A program made the position numbers and the translations under genes. The notes under the pieces were generated by a model that was given only the letters and a program-made list of their open reading frames with translations, did no database searches and had not been told where the DNA came from. Shown piece after piece: positions 18,026 through 27,051 of a stretch of DNA of 46,986 nt. The stretch's first letter is position 1, and each line of letters opens with the position of its first letter. The DNA is from Bacillota bacterium (GTDB taxonomy: Bacteria; Bacillota_I; Bacilli_A; RF39; UBA660). The DNA lies in assembly GCA_015059445.1 (NCBI GenBank), contig SVAK01000008.1:1-46986 (forward strand). The letters run 5' to 3'.

Positions 18026-19171
18026 TTAAACTAATTTAAACACCACATAAAATAAGAAGATAGCAAGGGCAAAATAAACGATTAAACCATTAATATTATC
18101 TCTTTTAGTACTCTTATATTTAATTCCTACTATCATAGTGGCTAAGTATCCTCCAATAAGTCCTCCAATATGAGCAGCATTATCAATCCCAGACATAGTA
18201 AATCCTAAAATTAAGTTTAAAATAATTATTGGTATTATTTGACCAGTTAATGCATTAGATAAATATAATCGATAATGATAACCAAAGTATAATAATGATC
18301 CCATTAAACCAAATATTGCTCCGCTTGCTCCAACAGATAAAGAAGTTTCTAAAAAAACTATACTAAATAAGCTTCCCATTAAAGCACTTAATAAATAAAT
18401 AACAAGATATTGTACTTTTCCCAAATAAGTTTCCACTTGAGATCCAATAACCCACAAAGAATACATGTTTACAAGTAAATGAGCTATACTACCGTGTAAA
18501 AATGCCGATGTAATTAAACGATAAAATTCTCCACTTAAAACTAATCCCCGATTATTTGCGCCTAAAATAATTAAAGAACTAGCAAAATTATCAGTTAAAA
18601 ATAAAGAAACAAAATACATTGCGATACATATGGCAATTAATATTTTGGTAACAATAATTCTTTTAGGTTTAAAAATATTTTCATATTTTTTATTCTCTGT
18701 TTCTGTTTTACGATTAATATCTTCGGTTACATTAATTATTTTATCTAAATTATCAGTTTTCTTAAAACTATTAGTAGTTATTTTAGGATATATATTACTT
18801 AAAAACTTATTTTTTTTAATATCATTAATACTTGTAACATTTACTGTATCTATCGTTTTATTTTCTTCTGTCAATTCAACAGATTGCCCCAAATCTAAAC
18901 AAATATTTAATGCATTCATTTTAAATGATAAAGTTTTTTTCTTTATTTGTTTAATAACGAATTGCATTTTAAATAAGTCCATATTATATTGTTCATTATT
19001 GTGAATATATTTTGAATTAATTCTAACAATTTTGTATGGCGCTTCTAAATTTTCTAACCATATTTCATTTTTGGCTCCTTGTACATTGATAGGCGTATAA
19101 TTCTCTTCAGTTACAAAATAATGTACAAGACTCATAATCATTTCATCTTTATTATTTAATATTGTGCTCAT
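18026..19171 (-). CDS. Rhomboid intramembrane serine protease (GluP/YqgP-like, no TPR)
   Basis: 381 residues. The N-terminal cytosolic domain (about 1-140) resembles that of B. subtilis GluP, including the EIWLE and VRI stretches. Six or seven transmembrane helices follow. The catalytic Ser lies in VGASGAIFGLMG and the catalytic His in AAHIGGLIGGY, and HLLVNMYSLW supplies the oxyanion-type His/Asn. The C-terminal TPR domain of GluP is absent, so the protein is shorter than the 507-residue Bacillus enzyme. Rhomboids cleave transmembrane segments; GluP has been linked to membrane-protein quality control. Substrates here are unknown. Confidence 0.92.
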   Translation of the reverse strand: MSTILNNKDEMIMSLVHYFVTEENYTPINVQGAKNEIWLENLEAPYKIVRINSKYIHNNEQYNMDLFKMQFVIKQIKKKTLSFKMNALNICLDLGQSVELTEENKTIDTVNVTSINDIKKNKFLSNIYPKITTNSFKKTDNLDKIINVTEDINRKTETENKKYENIFKPKRIIVTKILIAICIAMYFVSLFLTDNFASSLIILGANNRGLVLSGEFYRLITSAFLHGSIAHLLVNMYSLWVIGSQVETYLGKVQYLVIYLLSALMGSLFSIVFLETSLSVGASGAIFGLMGSLLYFGYHYRLYLSNALTGQIIPIIILNLILGFTMSGIDNAAHIGGLIGGYLATMIVGIKYKSTKRDNINGLIVYFALAIFLFYVVFKLV

Positions 19172-19230
19172 TTGAACTCCCTCGTAATATAATTCTAACC
19201 CTAAACATAATATTAGTAAAGGGTGGATTT

Positions 19231-19551
19231 ATGAATTTATTTTTTATTATTTATATCGCAGTAATTTTATACATTACTATACCTATTTGCAAAATTGTTT
19301 GGCATGATTTACTTGATAATGACCTAGTATTTTTACTATGTACTAATTATATTCTAATATTCCTATTATCTATTATTTTTAATTATCAAACCAATCTAAT
19401 TTATAGCATTTTATTAAGTCTTACTTTAATGATATCGTCTTTCTTATTAATTAGAAAAATTAGAAGTATATATGGTCATTATCAATTATTAAGTATTCCT
19501 TATTTTTTCTTTATTGTATTTGTTTTTAGCAACATTCTTGTACTAATCTAA
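19231..19551 (+). CDS. Small multi-pass membrane protein, unknown
   Basis: This 106-residue, strongly hydrophobic protein has four predicted transmembrane helices and a short basic loop (RKIRSIYGHYQ) before the last one. The ATG at 19231 is chosen because AAAGGGTGG precedes it; the reading frame extends to 19162 without a Shine-Dalgarno. It is convergent with rluD and overlaps it by 9 bp. I recognise no family or motif. Confidence 0.65.
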   Translation: MNLFFIIYIAVILYITIPICKIVWHDLLDNDLVFLLCTNYILIFLLSIIFNYQTNLIYSILLSLTLMISSFLLIRKIRSIYGHYQLLSIPYFFFIVFVFSNILVLI

Positions 19552-20424
19552 TTTATCAATATACTCTTGAAATTCTTTTGGTAAATCGCTTTCAAATACC
19601 AATGTTTCTTTAGTTATAGGATGAGTAAATCTTATAACTTTTGAATGCAATAATTGACCAAACTCAGTTGCTTTCTTATTTACATACACTGGATCATTAA
19701 ATATTGGATATCCAACATATGCCATATGAACTCTTATTTGATGAGTTCTTCCAGTTTCTAGAACCAAACTAACTAAAGTGTAATCTTTATATCTTTTCAA
19801 AACTTTTAAATTAGTTCGAGCATCTTTTCCATCACTTCTAACTTCCATTTTATTAAAATTATCTTTACTTCTCCCAATTGGAGCATCAATATGCGCAGTA
19901 TCACTTGGAAAATTGCCAATGAGAAGTGCATAATACTCACGGTATACTCTTTTATTTTTAAAATCATCAGATAATATTTCATGAGCTTTATTAGACTTGG
20001 CAACAAGCATTAAACCACTCGTATCTTTATCTAATCTATGAACTATTCCTACACGTTCATTTCCTCCCAGGTCACTAAGCTCATTAGTGTAATACATAAG
20101 TCCATTTACTAATGTATTATTAGTATTACCATTACCAGGATGAACTACTAATCCACTAGGCTTATTAATGACCATTATATCTTTATCTTCATAAACAATA
20201 TCTAAACTCATTTTTACTGGATTAATATCTTGCTCTATTTTATATGAATCATCAATTTCTACTAGATCATCTAATTTTGTTTTATAACTTGGTTTAACTA
20301 ATTTTTCATTTATTTGAATATAACCTTCTTTTAACATTTTAGTGATAAGTTCTCTACTATATTCTGTTTTATCACTTAAATATTTATCAATTCTTATTTC
20401 CTCTTTATCTACTATTAACTTCAT
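19543..20424 (-). CDS. rluD: Pseudouridine synthase, RluA/RluD family
   Basis: 293 residues. An N-terminal S4 RNA-binding domain (about 1-60) is followed by the RluA-type catalytic domain, with GIVHRLDKDTSGLMLVAK carrying the catalytic Asp132. RTHQIRVHMAYVGYPI and DPVY complete the family signature. It isomerises uridines in rRNA; which site cannot be read from sequence. It overlaps lspA by 20 bp, matching the lspA-rluD (ylyB) order of Bacilli. Confidence 0.93.
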   Translation of the reverse strand: MKLIVDKEEIRIDKYLSDKTEYSRELITKMLKEGYIQINEKLVKPSYKTKLDDLVEIDDSYKIEQDINPVKMSLDIVYEDKDIMVINKPSGLVVHPGNGNTNNTLVNGLMYYTNELSDLGGNERVGIVHRLDKDTSGLMLVAKSNKAHEILSDDFKNKRVYREYYALLIGNFPSDTAHIDAPIGRSKDNFNKMEVRSDGKDARTNLKVLKRYKDYTLVSLVLETGRTHQIRVHMAYVGYPIFNDPVYVNKKATEFGQLLHSKVIRFTHPITKETLVFESDLPKEFQEYIDKLD

Positions 20425-20875
20425 TGATATCTTCCTTTTTATATATTGCTATAATTAATAAAAATATTCCCAACACAATGCAAACATCGGCAAAATTAAA
20501 TACTGGAAAATTATAGCCAAAAATAGTGAAATCCAAAAAATCTATTACATATCCATAAATAATTCTATCTATTAAATTACCGACAATACCACCATAAAGT
20601 AGTCCAAATGTTAAAATATTGCGATTATTTAAAATAAATTTCGTTTGATAATAAACAAGAAAAGCAAACATTAAGATAGTAATTATTATTAATATGATCC
20701 GATATCCCGATAAAATATTCCAAGATGCTCCAGTATTATAGACTTTTGTAATTGAAAAAAAATTCACAATAATAGGTTTGGTTTCCATTAAATTAAAACT
20801 GTTATCTATTAAAATTTTTGTTACTACATCTACTAATAATGCAACTACTCCTACAAATATAATTTTTTTCTTCAT
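20405..20875 (-). CDS. lspA: Lipoprotein signal peptidase (signal peptidase II)
   Basis: This four-helix membrane aspartyl protease of about 156 residues cleaves prolipoprotein signal peptides before the lipidated Cys. Catalytic Asp residues lie in GNLIDRI and in FNFADVCIV. The start is ATG 20875 or GTG 20884, neither with a strong Shine-Dalgarno. It is co-transcribed with rluD. Confidence 0.92.
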   Translation of the reverse strand: MKKKIIFVGVVALLVDVVTKILIDNSFNLMETKPIIVNFFSITKVYNTGASWNILSGYRIILIIITILMFAFLVYYQTKFILNNRNILTFGLLYGGIVGNLIDRIIYGYVIDFLDFTIFGYNFPVFNFADVCIVLGIFLLIIAIYKKEDINEVNSR

Positions 20876-20896
20876 AAAAATCACAAATTAATTATA

Positions 20897-21118
20897 TCAT
20901 AAATCTACTAAAATTACATCCTCTCCAATTTTCTTAATCTTATCAAAACCAAAAGACATTCCACTACCTCTAGTGACTTTTCTTATGAATTTTCTCTCTT
21001 CTGCTACAAAACAGGTTATTTTACCAGTATTATCTATTTTAGCATCAATTATTCTGCCCAAATTATTTCCATCTCGCATATTAATTATATCCTTTGTTTG
21101 TAAATCACTTAGTAGCAT
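20897..21118 (-). CDS. YlmC/YmxH-family PRC-barrel sporulation protein
   Basis: 73 residues. The beta-rich sequence LSDLQTKDIINMRDGNNLGR, followed by ITCFVAEERKF and VILVDL, is typical of the YlmC/YmxH group, which carries a PRC-barrel fold and is common in spore formers. The gene lies directly downstream of sigG, as ylmC does near sigG in many Firmicutes. AGGTGA precedes the ATG. The molecular role is poorly defined. Confidence 0.82.
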   Translation of the reverse strand: MLLSDLQTKDIINMRDGNNLGRIIDAKIDNTGKITCFVAEERKFIRKVTRGSGMSFGFDKIKKIGEDVILVDL

Positions 21119-21171
21119 ACTTTCACCTAATTAAATATATGATATTTATTTAAATTCTAACTATCTAATCA

Positions 21172-21198
21172 ATAAAAAAAGAAAGCACTTAACTTTCA
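21172..21198 (-). terminator. Probable terminator of sigG
   Basis: On the reverse strand GAAAG, a 7-nt loop and CTTTC are followed by seven T residues, immediately around the sigG stop. The stem is short. Confidence 0.5.
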
Positions 21199-21200
21199 AT

Positions 21201-21977
21201 TTATTTAATTAAATTTCTGACATTTTGAATAGCATTTTTTTCTATTCTCGAAACTTGGGCTTGGGAAATTCCCATTTTGTCAGCTATTTCCATTTGTGTT
21301 TTCCCTACAATGAAACGCGAAACTAATATATCTTTTTCTCTGTCTTTTATTTTTTGTAATGCTTTTCTCAAAGAAATTAACATATCTCGATCAGTATTTA
21401 CATCTTTAACATCTGCTATTTGATCAGATAAATAAATGGTATCTCCACCATCATTGTAAATTGGTTCAAAAATACTCATCGGATCTTTTAATGAATCCAA
21501 AGCATAAGCGATTTCGTATTCATCTATTCCTAATGCTTTAGATACCGCGTCATTGCCTGGAAGAACCCCATACATACTAACGTATTCATCTTGAAATTTA
21601 ATGATTTTATATGCCAAATCTTTGACGCTTCTGCTTACTCTTACCGAGGTATTATCTCGTATAAATCTTTTGACTTCTCCAATAATTAAAGGAACAGCAT
21701 AAGTAGAAAGTCTTAACCCAAGTGTAATATCAAAGTTATCAATTGCTTTTATTAATCCGATAACACCTACTTGGAATAAATCATCCATATTATATTTAGT
21801 ATTACCAAACCTTTTTAAAATAGATAACACCAATTTTAAATTTCCATTTACCAATTCATCTTTTGCTGACTCATCACCACCTCTAAGTCTTTCAAACAAT
21901 CTGTTAGTTTCGTCATTTGATAACACTTTAATTTCATTTGTATTAATTCCCGTAATATCTACTTTATATTTTGCCAT
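21201..21977 (-). CDS. sigG: Late forespore sigma factor sigma-G
   Basis: This 258-residue sigma-70 family factor has region 2 (GNLKLVLSILKRFGNTKYNM, then LSTYAVPLIIGEVKRFIRDN) and a region 4 helix-turn-helix (KTQMEIADKMGISQAQVSRI). The N-terminal KVDITGINTNEIKVLSNDE matches sigma-G rather than sigma-F. It follows spoIIGA-sigE as in B. subtilis. An 8-bp inverted repeat places its start codon in a hairpin (21973-22005), which could limit translation. The leader also carries copy 3 of the dispersed motif. A sigma-F-type promoter was not convincingly found. Confidence 0.94.
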   Translation of the reverse strand: MAKYKVDITGINTNEIKVLSNDETNRLFERLRGGDESAKDELVNGNLKLVLSILKRFGNTKYNMDDLFQVGVIGLIKAIDNFDITLGLRLSTYAVPLIIGEVKRFIRDNTSVRVSRSVKDLAYKIIKFQDEYVSMYGVLPGNDAVSKALGIDEYEIAYALDSLKDPMSIFEPIYNDGGDTIYLSDQIADVKDVNTDRDMLISLRKALQKIKDREKDILVSRFIVGKTQMEIADKMGISQAQVSRIEKNAIQNVRNLIK

Positions 21978-22005
21978 AATCTATACCTTTCATAAAAATT
22001 ATGGC
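21973..22005 (-). promoter_or_regulatory. Hairpin sequestering the sigG start codon
   Basis: On the reverse strand GCCATAAT and ATTATGGC are perfectly complementary over 8 bp with a 17-nt loop. The ATG lies in the 3' arm, and the AAAGG Shine-Dalgarno lies in the loop. The geometry fits a translation-limiting leader structure. Confidence 0.6.
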
Positions 22006-22050
22006 TTTTTTTATATTTTTTTATTCATTCATAAAAAAACACCTTAATTT

Positions 22051-22078
22051 GTTTGTAATTTATAATGTTTCATCAAAC
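22051..22078 (-). repeat. Dispersed intergenic motif, copy 3
   Basis: The reverse strand reads GTTTG-ATGAAA, a variable centre, TAAATTA-CAAAC. The arms differ from copies 1 and 2 but remain complementary. It begins right after the T-run of the sigE terminator and lies in the sigG leader. Confidence 0.5.
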
Positions 22079-22106
22079 AAAAAAGAAAATCTTAAATTAG
22101 ATTTTC
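22079..22106 (-). terminator. Terminator of spoIIGA-sigE
   Basis: On the reverse strand GAAAATCT and AGATTTTC form an 8-bp stem followed by six T residues. The hairpin includes the sigE stop codon. Confidence 0.75.
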
Positions 22107-22780
22107 ATGATTGTTTGTAATTTTTTAACAATTTTCTTTTCGATTCTTGATATATATGATTGACTTATTCCCAGCATCTCGGCAACTTCTTTTTGAGTAT
22201 ATTCTTCTGTATTATTTAATCCATATCGTAAAGTCATAATTTCTTTTTCTCGATCATCAAGAACCTCAATTTCTCTTTTTAATGTTTCTTTATCCATTAC
22301 ATTTTCAAATTCTTTTGGTACTATATCATCTTCTGTACCTAAAATATCTTCTAAATGAAGCTCGTTTCCTTCAGCATCATAATTTAATGTTTCTTCTAAA
22401 CTAATTTCTATTTTTTTCTTTTTATTTTTTCTTAAAAACATTAATATTTCATTAGCTATACATCTAGATGCGTAAGTAGCCAATTTGATATTTTTATCTA
22501 TTTTATAAGTATTTATACCCTTAATTAGTCCAATAGACCCAATGGAAACTAAATCTTCAATATCAAATCCAGTATTTTCATACTTTTTAGCTAGAAATAC
22601 TACTAGTCGTAAATTGTGTTCAATTAAAATATTACGAGCCTCAATATTTCCTTGTTGCGCTTTAATTAAATATTCTAACTCTTTTTCTTTAGACAATGGC
22701 GGTGGCAACTTGTCTGTTGCACCGACAAAAAAACATTCATTGTACTTCTTTTTTAAAAATAAAATTAATTTTTTAAACAT
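22097..22780 (-). CDS. sigE: Mother-cell sigma factor sigma-E (pro-form)
   Basis: 227 residues. The N-terminal pro-sequence has a membrane-associating basic/hydrophobic helix (MFKKLILFLKKKYNECFFVG) before the conserved LPPPLSKEKE. It is a little shorter than in B. subtilis. Region 2 (HNLRLVVFLAKKYENTGFDI, ATYASRCIANEILMFLRKN) and region 4 (YTQKEVAEMLGISQSYISRI) are intact. SpoIIGA, encoded 3 nt upstream, would remove the pro-sequence. GGAGGG lies before the ATG. Confidence 0.96.
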   Translation of the reverse strand: MFKKLILFLKKKYNECFFVGATDKLPPPLSKEKELEYLIKAQQGNIEARNILIEHNLRLVVFLAKKYENTGFDIEDLVSIGSIGLIKGINTYKIDKNIKLATYASRCIANEILMFLRKNKKKKIEISLEETLNYDAEGNELHLEDILGTEDDIVPKEFENVMDKETLKREIEVLDDREKEIMTLRYGLNNTEEYTQKEVAEMLGISQSYISRIEKKIVKKLQTIMKI

Positions 22781-22783
22781 TAG

Positions 22784-23533
22784 TTATCCCTCCAACAAAT
22801 GATAATTAAGTAAACAATCTACGCCTTCAAATCCGTTAAAAGTATCTGATAATCCCAATATATATTCTGTGTACACTTTATTATCTATAATAAGGTTTTT
22901 AATACTAATACATTCTAATAAACTAGTATTATTGACTGTCTTAATTGGCACATAAATAGGACTTCTTATATTATATATGCCTTTTATTTTGTTTTTATTT
23001 ATTAAAATAATATATTTATTAGTTATAGGATCTTTTAATTTATTGCCACTATCAATAAAACCAGTTAATTCTAAAACATAATTGTTTTTTAAAGTAATAA
23101 ATATTTCTTTGTAATAATTAACTACTTTTTTTAATTGATTTTGCTCTTTAATATATAAATATAAAATTAACGGTGCTATGGATAAACTTATTAAATAACT
23201 TAAATTTTTAAACTCTATTTTTAAAAAGTATAAAAATCCCGCTAAAATTACACTACACATATATAAATAAAGGACATTATTTGCGAAATATTTGATATTT
23301 TTATATTTAAAAGTTACTAGCACCATCAATAGTCCTGCTAAAATTTTTAAAATAAATAAAATATATTTGTTTATTGGAATAAATATTAAGAAAGTTGATA
23401 ATCCTCCTATTAAAGAGCCAAATATTATTCTTTTAAATGGCACCTTTCTTTTTAAGGCTGTGCTTACTGTAATTAAAATTAATCCATCATATATAAAATT
23501 TAAGATAAATAATAAATCAATATATATAGTCAT
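22784..23533 (-). CDS. spoIIGA: Sigma-E-processing aspartic peptidase SpoIIGA
   Basis: About 249 residues. Five hydrophobic helices occupy the first 130 residues, and a cytosolic protease domain carries DSGN with Asp161 (ELTGFIDSGNKLKDP). SpoIIGA dimerises to form one aspartic-protease active site and cleaves pro-sigma-E on signal from the forespore. The ATG at 23533 is set by GGTGAT; the frame runs back to 23572. It is in an operon with sigE. It starts just after the ftsZ terminator. Confidence 0.93.
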   Translation of the reverse strand: MTIYIDLLFILNFIYDGLILITVSTALKRKVPFKRIIFGSLIGGLSTFLIFIPINKYILFILKILAGLLMVLVTFKYKNIKYFANNVLYLYMCSVILAGFLYFLKIEFKNLSYLISLSIAPLILYLYIKEQNQLKKVVNYYKEIFITLKNNYVLELTGFIDSGNKLKDPITNKYIILINKNKIKGIYNIRSPIYVPIKTVNNTSLLECISIKNLIIDNKVYTEYILGLSDTFNGFEGVDCLLNYHLLEG

Positions 23534-23560
23534 TATTATCACCAAAATTATTATATAAAA

Positions 23561-23588
23561 AAAATACGGCAAAACTTGTCGTATTTTT
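23561..23588. terminator. Terminator of ftsAZ
   Basis: AAAATACGGC and GTCGTATTTT form a 10-bp stem with one wobble pair, with T-runs on both sides. Confidence 0.75.
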
Positions 23589-23604
23589 GTAAAACTATCA
23601 ACTT

Positions 23605-24660
23605 TTAGAATAAATCGTTATTTCTTAGGAATGGAGGAATCTCTAAATCATCATCAGTCTGAACAGTTCTTCTTTTTGGAACTTCGCCAGGACTATATAA
23701 TTCTTCGGCTTCTCCTTCATCAAATCCTGTTGCAATAACTGTAACTATCACTTCATCAGATAGATTTTCATTTTTAATAGCACCAAAAATAATATTTACA
23801 TCGCTCTTAGCAGCTTCTCTTACTGTTTCAACAGCATCTTCTATTTCAAACAATGTTAAATTCTTTCCACCGGTTACGTTAACAATAGCATTTGTTGCTC
23901 CATCAATTGTAGCTTCCAGTAAACTATTTGCCACAGCTTGACGCGCAGCTTCAATAGCTCTATTTTCGCCAGCATTGCAACCAATACCAATAATGGCAGT
24001 TCCGCTTTTTTCCATAACTGCTTTAACATCTGCAAAGTCTAAGTTAATTACTCCTGTAACAGCAATCAAATCAGAGATTGATTGTACTCCTCTATGTAAT
24101 ACATTATCTACTTCTTTAAAGGCATCATCAAAGCTTGTGGTTTTATCAATTATATCTCTTAATTTATCATTTGGTATTACAATTAAAGTATCTACATTTT
24201 TCTTTAATTCTTCAAGCCCAAGAAGAGCATTCTCCATTCTTCTTTTTCCTTCAAATCTAAATGGTTTGGTAACAATACCTACTGTCAATGCTCCAAGTTC
24301 TTGCGCAATTTCAGCAATAATTGGAGCTGCACCAGTACCAGTTCCGCCTCCCATACCGCAAGCAACAAAAACCATATCAGCACCTCTTAGTGCTTCTTCA
24401 ATTTCAGCCTTACTTTCAAGGGCTGCAGCTCTTCCGATTTCTGGATTTGCACCAGCGCCTCTCCCGCCAGTAATTGATTTACCAATTTGAATTTTATTAG
24501 TTGCTTTTGAAATATTTAGAACTTGTAAATCAGTATTTACTACATAAAATTCAACACTTTTTACGCCTTCTTCAATCATTCGGTTAACCGCATTACATCC
24601 ACCGCCACCAACACCGACAACTTTTATTTTTGCTATTTGATCCATTTGTAATTCATTCAT
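23605..24660 (-). CDS. ftsZ: Cell division GTPase FtsZ
   Basis: 351 residues. The tubulin signature [10 protein letters not shown] lies at 104-113. [13 protein letters not shown] is near the N-terminus, and the synergy (T7) loop is [11 protein letters not shown]. The C-terminal linker is unusually short (about 20 residues) before the conserved partner-binding tail EIPPFLRN. FtsZ polymerises into the Z ring and, in spore formers, the polar septum. It lies 12 nt downstream of ftsA. Confidence 0.97.
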   Translation of the reverse strand: MNELQMDQIAKIKVVGVGGGGCNAVNRMIEEGVKSVEFYVVNTDLQVLNISKATNKIQIGKSITGGRGAGANPEIGRAAALESKAEIEEALRGADMVFVACGMGGGTGTGAAPIIAEIAQELGALTVGIVTKPFRFEGKRRMENALLGLEELKKNVDTLIVIPNDKLRDIIDKTTSFDDAFKEVDNVLHRGVQSISDLIAVTGVINLDFADVKAVMEKSGTAIIGIGCNAGENRAIEAARQAVANSLLEATIDGATNAIVNVTGGKNLTLFEIEDAVETVREAAKSDVNIIFGAIKNENLSDEVIVTVIATGFDEGEAEELYSPGEVPKRRTVQTDDDLEIPPFLRNNDLF

Positions 24661-24672
24661 ATGCTTCTCTCC

Positions 24673-25914
24673 TTAATTATCAAAAAAGTATCCAAATAAT
24701 TTACCTAAAACAGAATTCTCTGGAATATTAACTCTTTTATCCATTCCGCCTAATTCCTCTTGTTCATCTAAACTAAATATTGAAAATTCAACGTTTCTCA
24801 ATTTTAATCTACTATTGTAATATTTTATCATTCCAACAGCAGTTCCATATTTGTTACTTCTTGCTCCAATTTCCTCTACATTACCAATTATTCCTAAATT
24901 ACCACATAATTCTTCTAAGAGTATATCAAAATCTTGAGTTTCTGTAACTCCTCCTGTAAGTATTATATAACTAATTTCCTTTTTTGTTAAGAGATTTATT
25001 TGTTTTTTTGCCAAATTAATTATCTCTGTTAAACGCCCCATTACTATTTCTGAAGCATCATATTGATTTATTTTAACGCTTTCGCCATGTTTATCAGTAA
25101 ATGTTAACGACTCATTTGGTTGGGCTAGCCTAGTATGAGCAAGAGCTAAGTGTTCTTTTAAAAATCTAGCATCTTCTCTTGATATCTTATAAACATAAGA
25201 TAAATCGTTGTTAATTGCATCTCCGCCTATATCAATAACTTCCAAATTAGTTAGTATTCCCCGATTAAAAATTGATACAGTTGTTGTTTCTTCACCAATA
25301 TTTATTACGGCTCCGATATTTTTATTTAATTCTTTTGTTTTATGTTCATAATAATCTCCTAGAGGAGAAATAACAATATCTACAAGTTCAACTCCAATAT
25401 TTTTTAAGCAAATATTAATACCTTCAATATTTTTTTTAGGTACTGTAACTACTATAGATTTCATTGTTAATTTTTCTGCTATCATATTTAACGGATTATT
25501 AATAATTTCATCATTGATTTTAAAACCGGTGGGTAATACCGTTACTAATTCACGGTTATCCATTATTTTATTATAAACGCTCTTTTGCATCGCTTTAACT
25601 ATATCAATATTTTTAATAACTTTATCTTCTCCCGATACAGCAATAGTTCCACTACTTAAAAAACATTCAGCATAAGTTGCTGGCACAGTGCAAATAACTT
25701 TTTTTATTGGTATTCCCAAAATACTCTCGGCTTTTTTGAAAACTTCCAAAAATGCCTCGGTAGCACTCTCCCCATTAATCACATATCCTTTTTTTATACC
25801 TCTTGATGGAGCGTCTACACATGCCAATATATTTATTTTGTTTTTCACAATTTCGCCCACTACTAATTTTATCAGTGATGAGCCAATATCTAAACTTGCA
25901 ATAAATTTGCGCAT
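24673..25914 (-). CDS. ftsA: Cell division protein FtsA
   Basis: 413 residues. This actin-like ATPase begins MRKFIASLDIGSSLIKLVVG. It contains the 1C (SHS2) domain after subdomain 1A and ends in an amphipathic membrane-targeting helix (SVLGKLFGYFFDN). It tethers FtsZ to the membrane. AGGAGTGA 8 nt upstream fixes the ATG at 25914; the longer frame to 26001 lacks a Shine-Dalgarno. FtsQ/DivIB is not adjacent, unlike in B. subtilis. Confidence 0.94.
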   Translation of the reverse strand: MRKFIASLDIGSSLIKLVVGEIVKNKINILACVDAPSRGIKKGYVINGESATEAFLEVFKKAESILGIPIKKVICTVPATYAECFLSSGTIAVSGEDKVIKNIDIVKAMQKSVYNKIMDNRELVTVLPTGFKINDEIINNPLNMIAEKLTMKSIVVTVPKKNIEGINICLKNIGVELVDIVISPLGDYYEHKTKELNKNIGAVINIGEETTTVSIFNRGILTNLEVIDIGGDAINNDLSYVYKISREDARFLKEHLALAHTRLAQPNESLTFTDKHGESVKINQYDASEIVMGRLTEIINLAKKQINLLTKKEISYIILTGGVTETQDFDILLEELCGNLGIIGNVEEIGARSNKYGTAVGMIKYYNSRLKLRNVEFSIFSLDEQEELGGMDKRVNIPENSVLGKLFGYFFDN

Positions 25915-25981
25915 AACGTCACTCCTATTTTCTTTATTCATTATATCTAAAAAAAACTTGCTTATCAAGGTTTTTAAGCAT

Positions 25982-26022
25982 AAAAAAAGAATTACTAGCA
26001 AATTTAAAATAATAATTCTTTT
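25982..26022 (-). terminator. Terminator of the metallophosphoesterase gene
   Basis: AAAAGAATTA and TAATTCTTTT form a 10-bp stem with an 18-nt loop, followed on the reverse strand by a T-run. Confidence 0.65.
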
Positions 26023-26031
26023 GTTTATATA

Positions 26032-26961
26032 TTAATGTTTTTCTCTTTGCAATTTCATTTCTTCTTTCGGGACATAGTTTATTTCAGTTGCCCCAGCATA
26101 AAATAGTCCTTCAAGATTTCTTAAAGCGCCAGCACAAGCTGCTAATGATGTTACAGCCGGATTTATTACTAACGTACATCTATCATTCAACATGGAAACG
26201 CCCCTTAAATTTTTAGTGTTTTGTAAATTGAAAGATTTAGCTGCTGTAATTATTCCCCTATTAGCTTGACCAAATAAATTTAATATTAATTCTACTGGCA
26301 AAAATCTAAATTGAGTCATTCCATTGTGTGTATGCCCAGCTATTCCTAAATCAACTGTATCTAAATAACCTTCTTTAGCTAAATCAGTTATTACAGCTGG
26401 ATAATGACACAAAAAAGTGTTGGTATTATTAGGATTTAAATTTTTTAAAAATTCAAATCCCCCTTCTTCTAATAGAACATCAGTATCTCCATCTGGTTTA
26501 TTATAAGCATATTTAAGCGGCGGATTAAAACCACTTATTGTGTAACCATATTTTAAATATTTTGTTTCATTTTCTAGTATATTAATATTTCTAAAACCAG
26601 ATACAACTTCTAAAAATTGTGAGTTAAAATGAAAAAAATCATCAATCCATTTTTGGCAATAAATATTGTAAATGCTAATATCATGACTTCCATAAACGAT
26701 ATAAGTAGGAGCTACATATCCTAAATAAGAAATAAAGGTAAGTAAATCGTAATACACTTGTGAATCATATAACAAAGCTTTTGTACTATCAATAATGTCT
26801 CCAACTAAATATATAACATCATAAACTTTTGACTTCAATGAAGTCATAATCATTTCTATTTTTTTCATATCTTTTAAATCAAAAATATGCAAATCAGATA
26901 ATACCAATGCTTTCAATCCTTCATTTTGCTTAGTATGAATATATTTTGAAAATATTTTCAT
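26032..26961 (-). CDS. Calcineurin-like metallophosphoesterase
   Basis: 309 residues. The metal-binding motifs are present in order: SDLH (Asp23, His25), GDIID, a GSHD in place of the common GNHD, HYPA and GHTH. The layout resembles the YkuE/YaeI group, but there is no N-terminal membrane helix. The Asn-to-Ser change in the third motif would affect a metal ligand or the active-site Asn, so activity may be altered. The substrate is unknown. It lies between ftsA and the rplT operon with its own terminator. Confidence 0.88.
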   Translation of the reverse strand: MKIFSKYIHTKQNEGLKALVLSDLHIFDLKDMKKIEMIMTSLKSKVYDVIYLVGDIIDSTKALLYDSQVYYDLLTFISYLGYVAPTYIVYGSHDISIYNIYCQKWIDDFFHFNSQFLEVVSGFRNINILENETKYLKYGYTISGFNPPLKYAYNKPDGDTDVLLEEGGFEFLKNLNPNNTNTFLCHYPAVITDLAKEGYLDTVDLGIAGHTHNGMTQFRFLPVELILNLFGQANRGIITAAKSFNLQNTKNLRGVSMLNDRCTLVINPAVTSLAACAGALRNLEGLFYAGATEINYVPKEEMKLQREKH

Positions 26962-27014
26962 TAAATATCCCTCTTTTTTGGATTTCTATAATAACACTAA
27001 AAGTGTTTTAAGTC

Positions 27015-27051
27015 AAAAAAAGAATTACTATTTTAAATTCGATAGTAATTC
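27015..27051 (-). terminator. Terminator of infC-rpmI-rplT
   Basis: On the reverse strand GAATTACTAT and ATAGTAATTC form a 10-bp stem followed by seven T residues. The first arm encodes the last codons of rplT. Confidence 0.8.

Noticed and set aside
19806-20006. 66-codon reverse ORF inside rluD
   Set aside because: It is in a different frame inside a well-conserved gene and has no independent signals.
23975-24490. 171-codon forward ORF
   Set aside because: It is the antisense shadow of ftsZ, with codon bias caused by conserved Gly and Ala residues.
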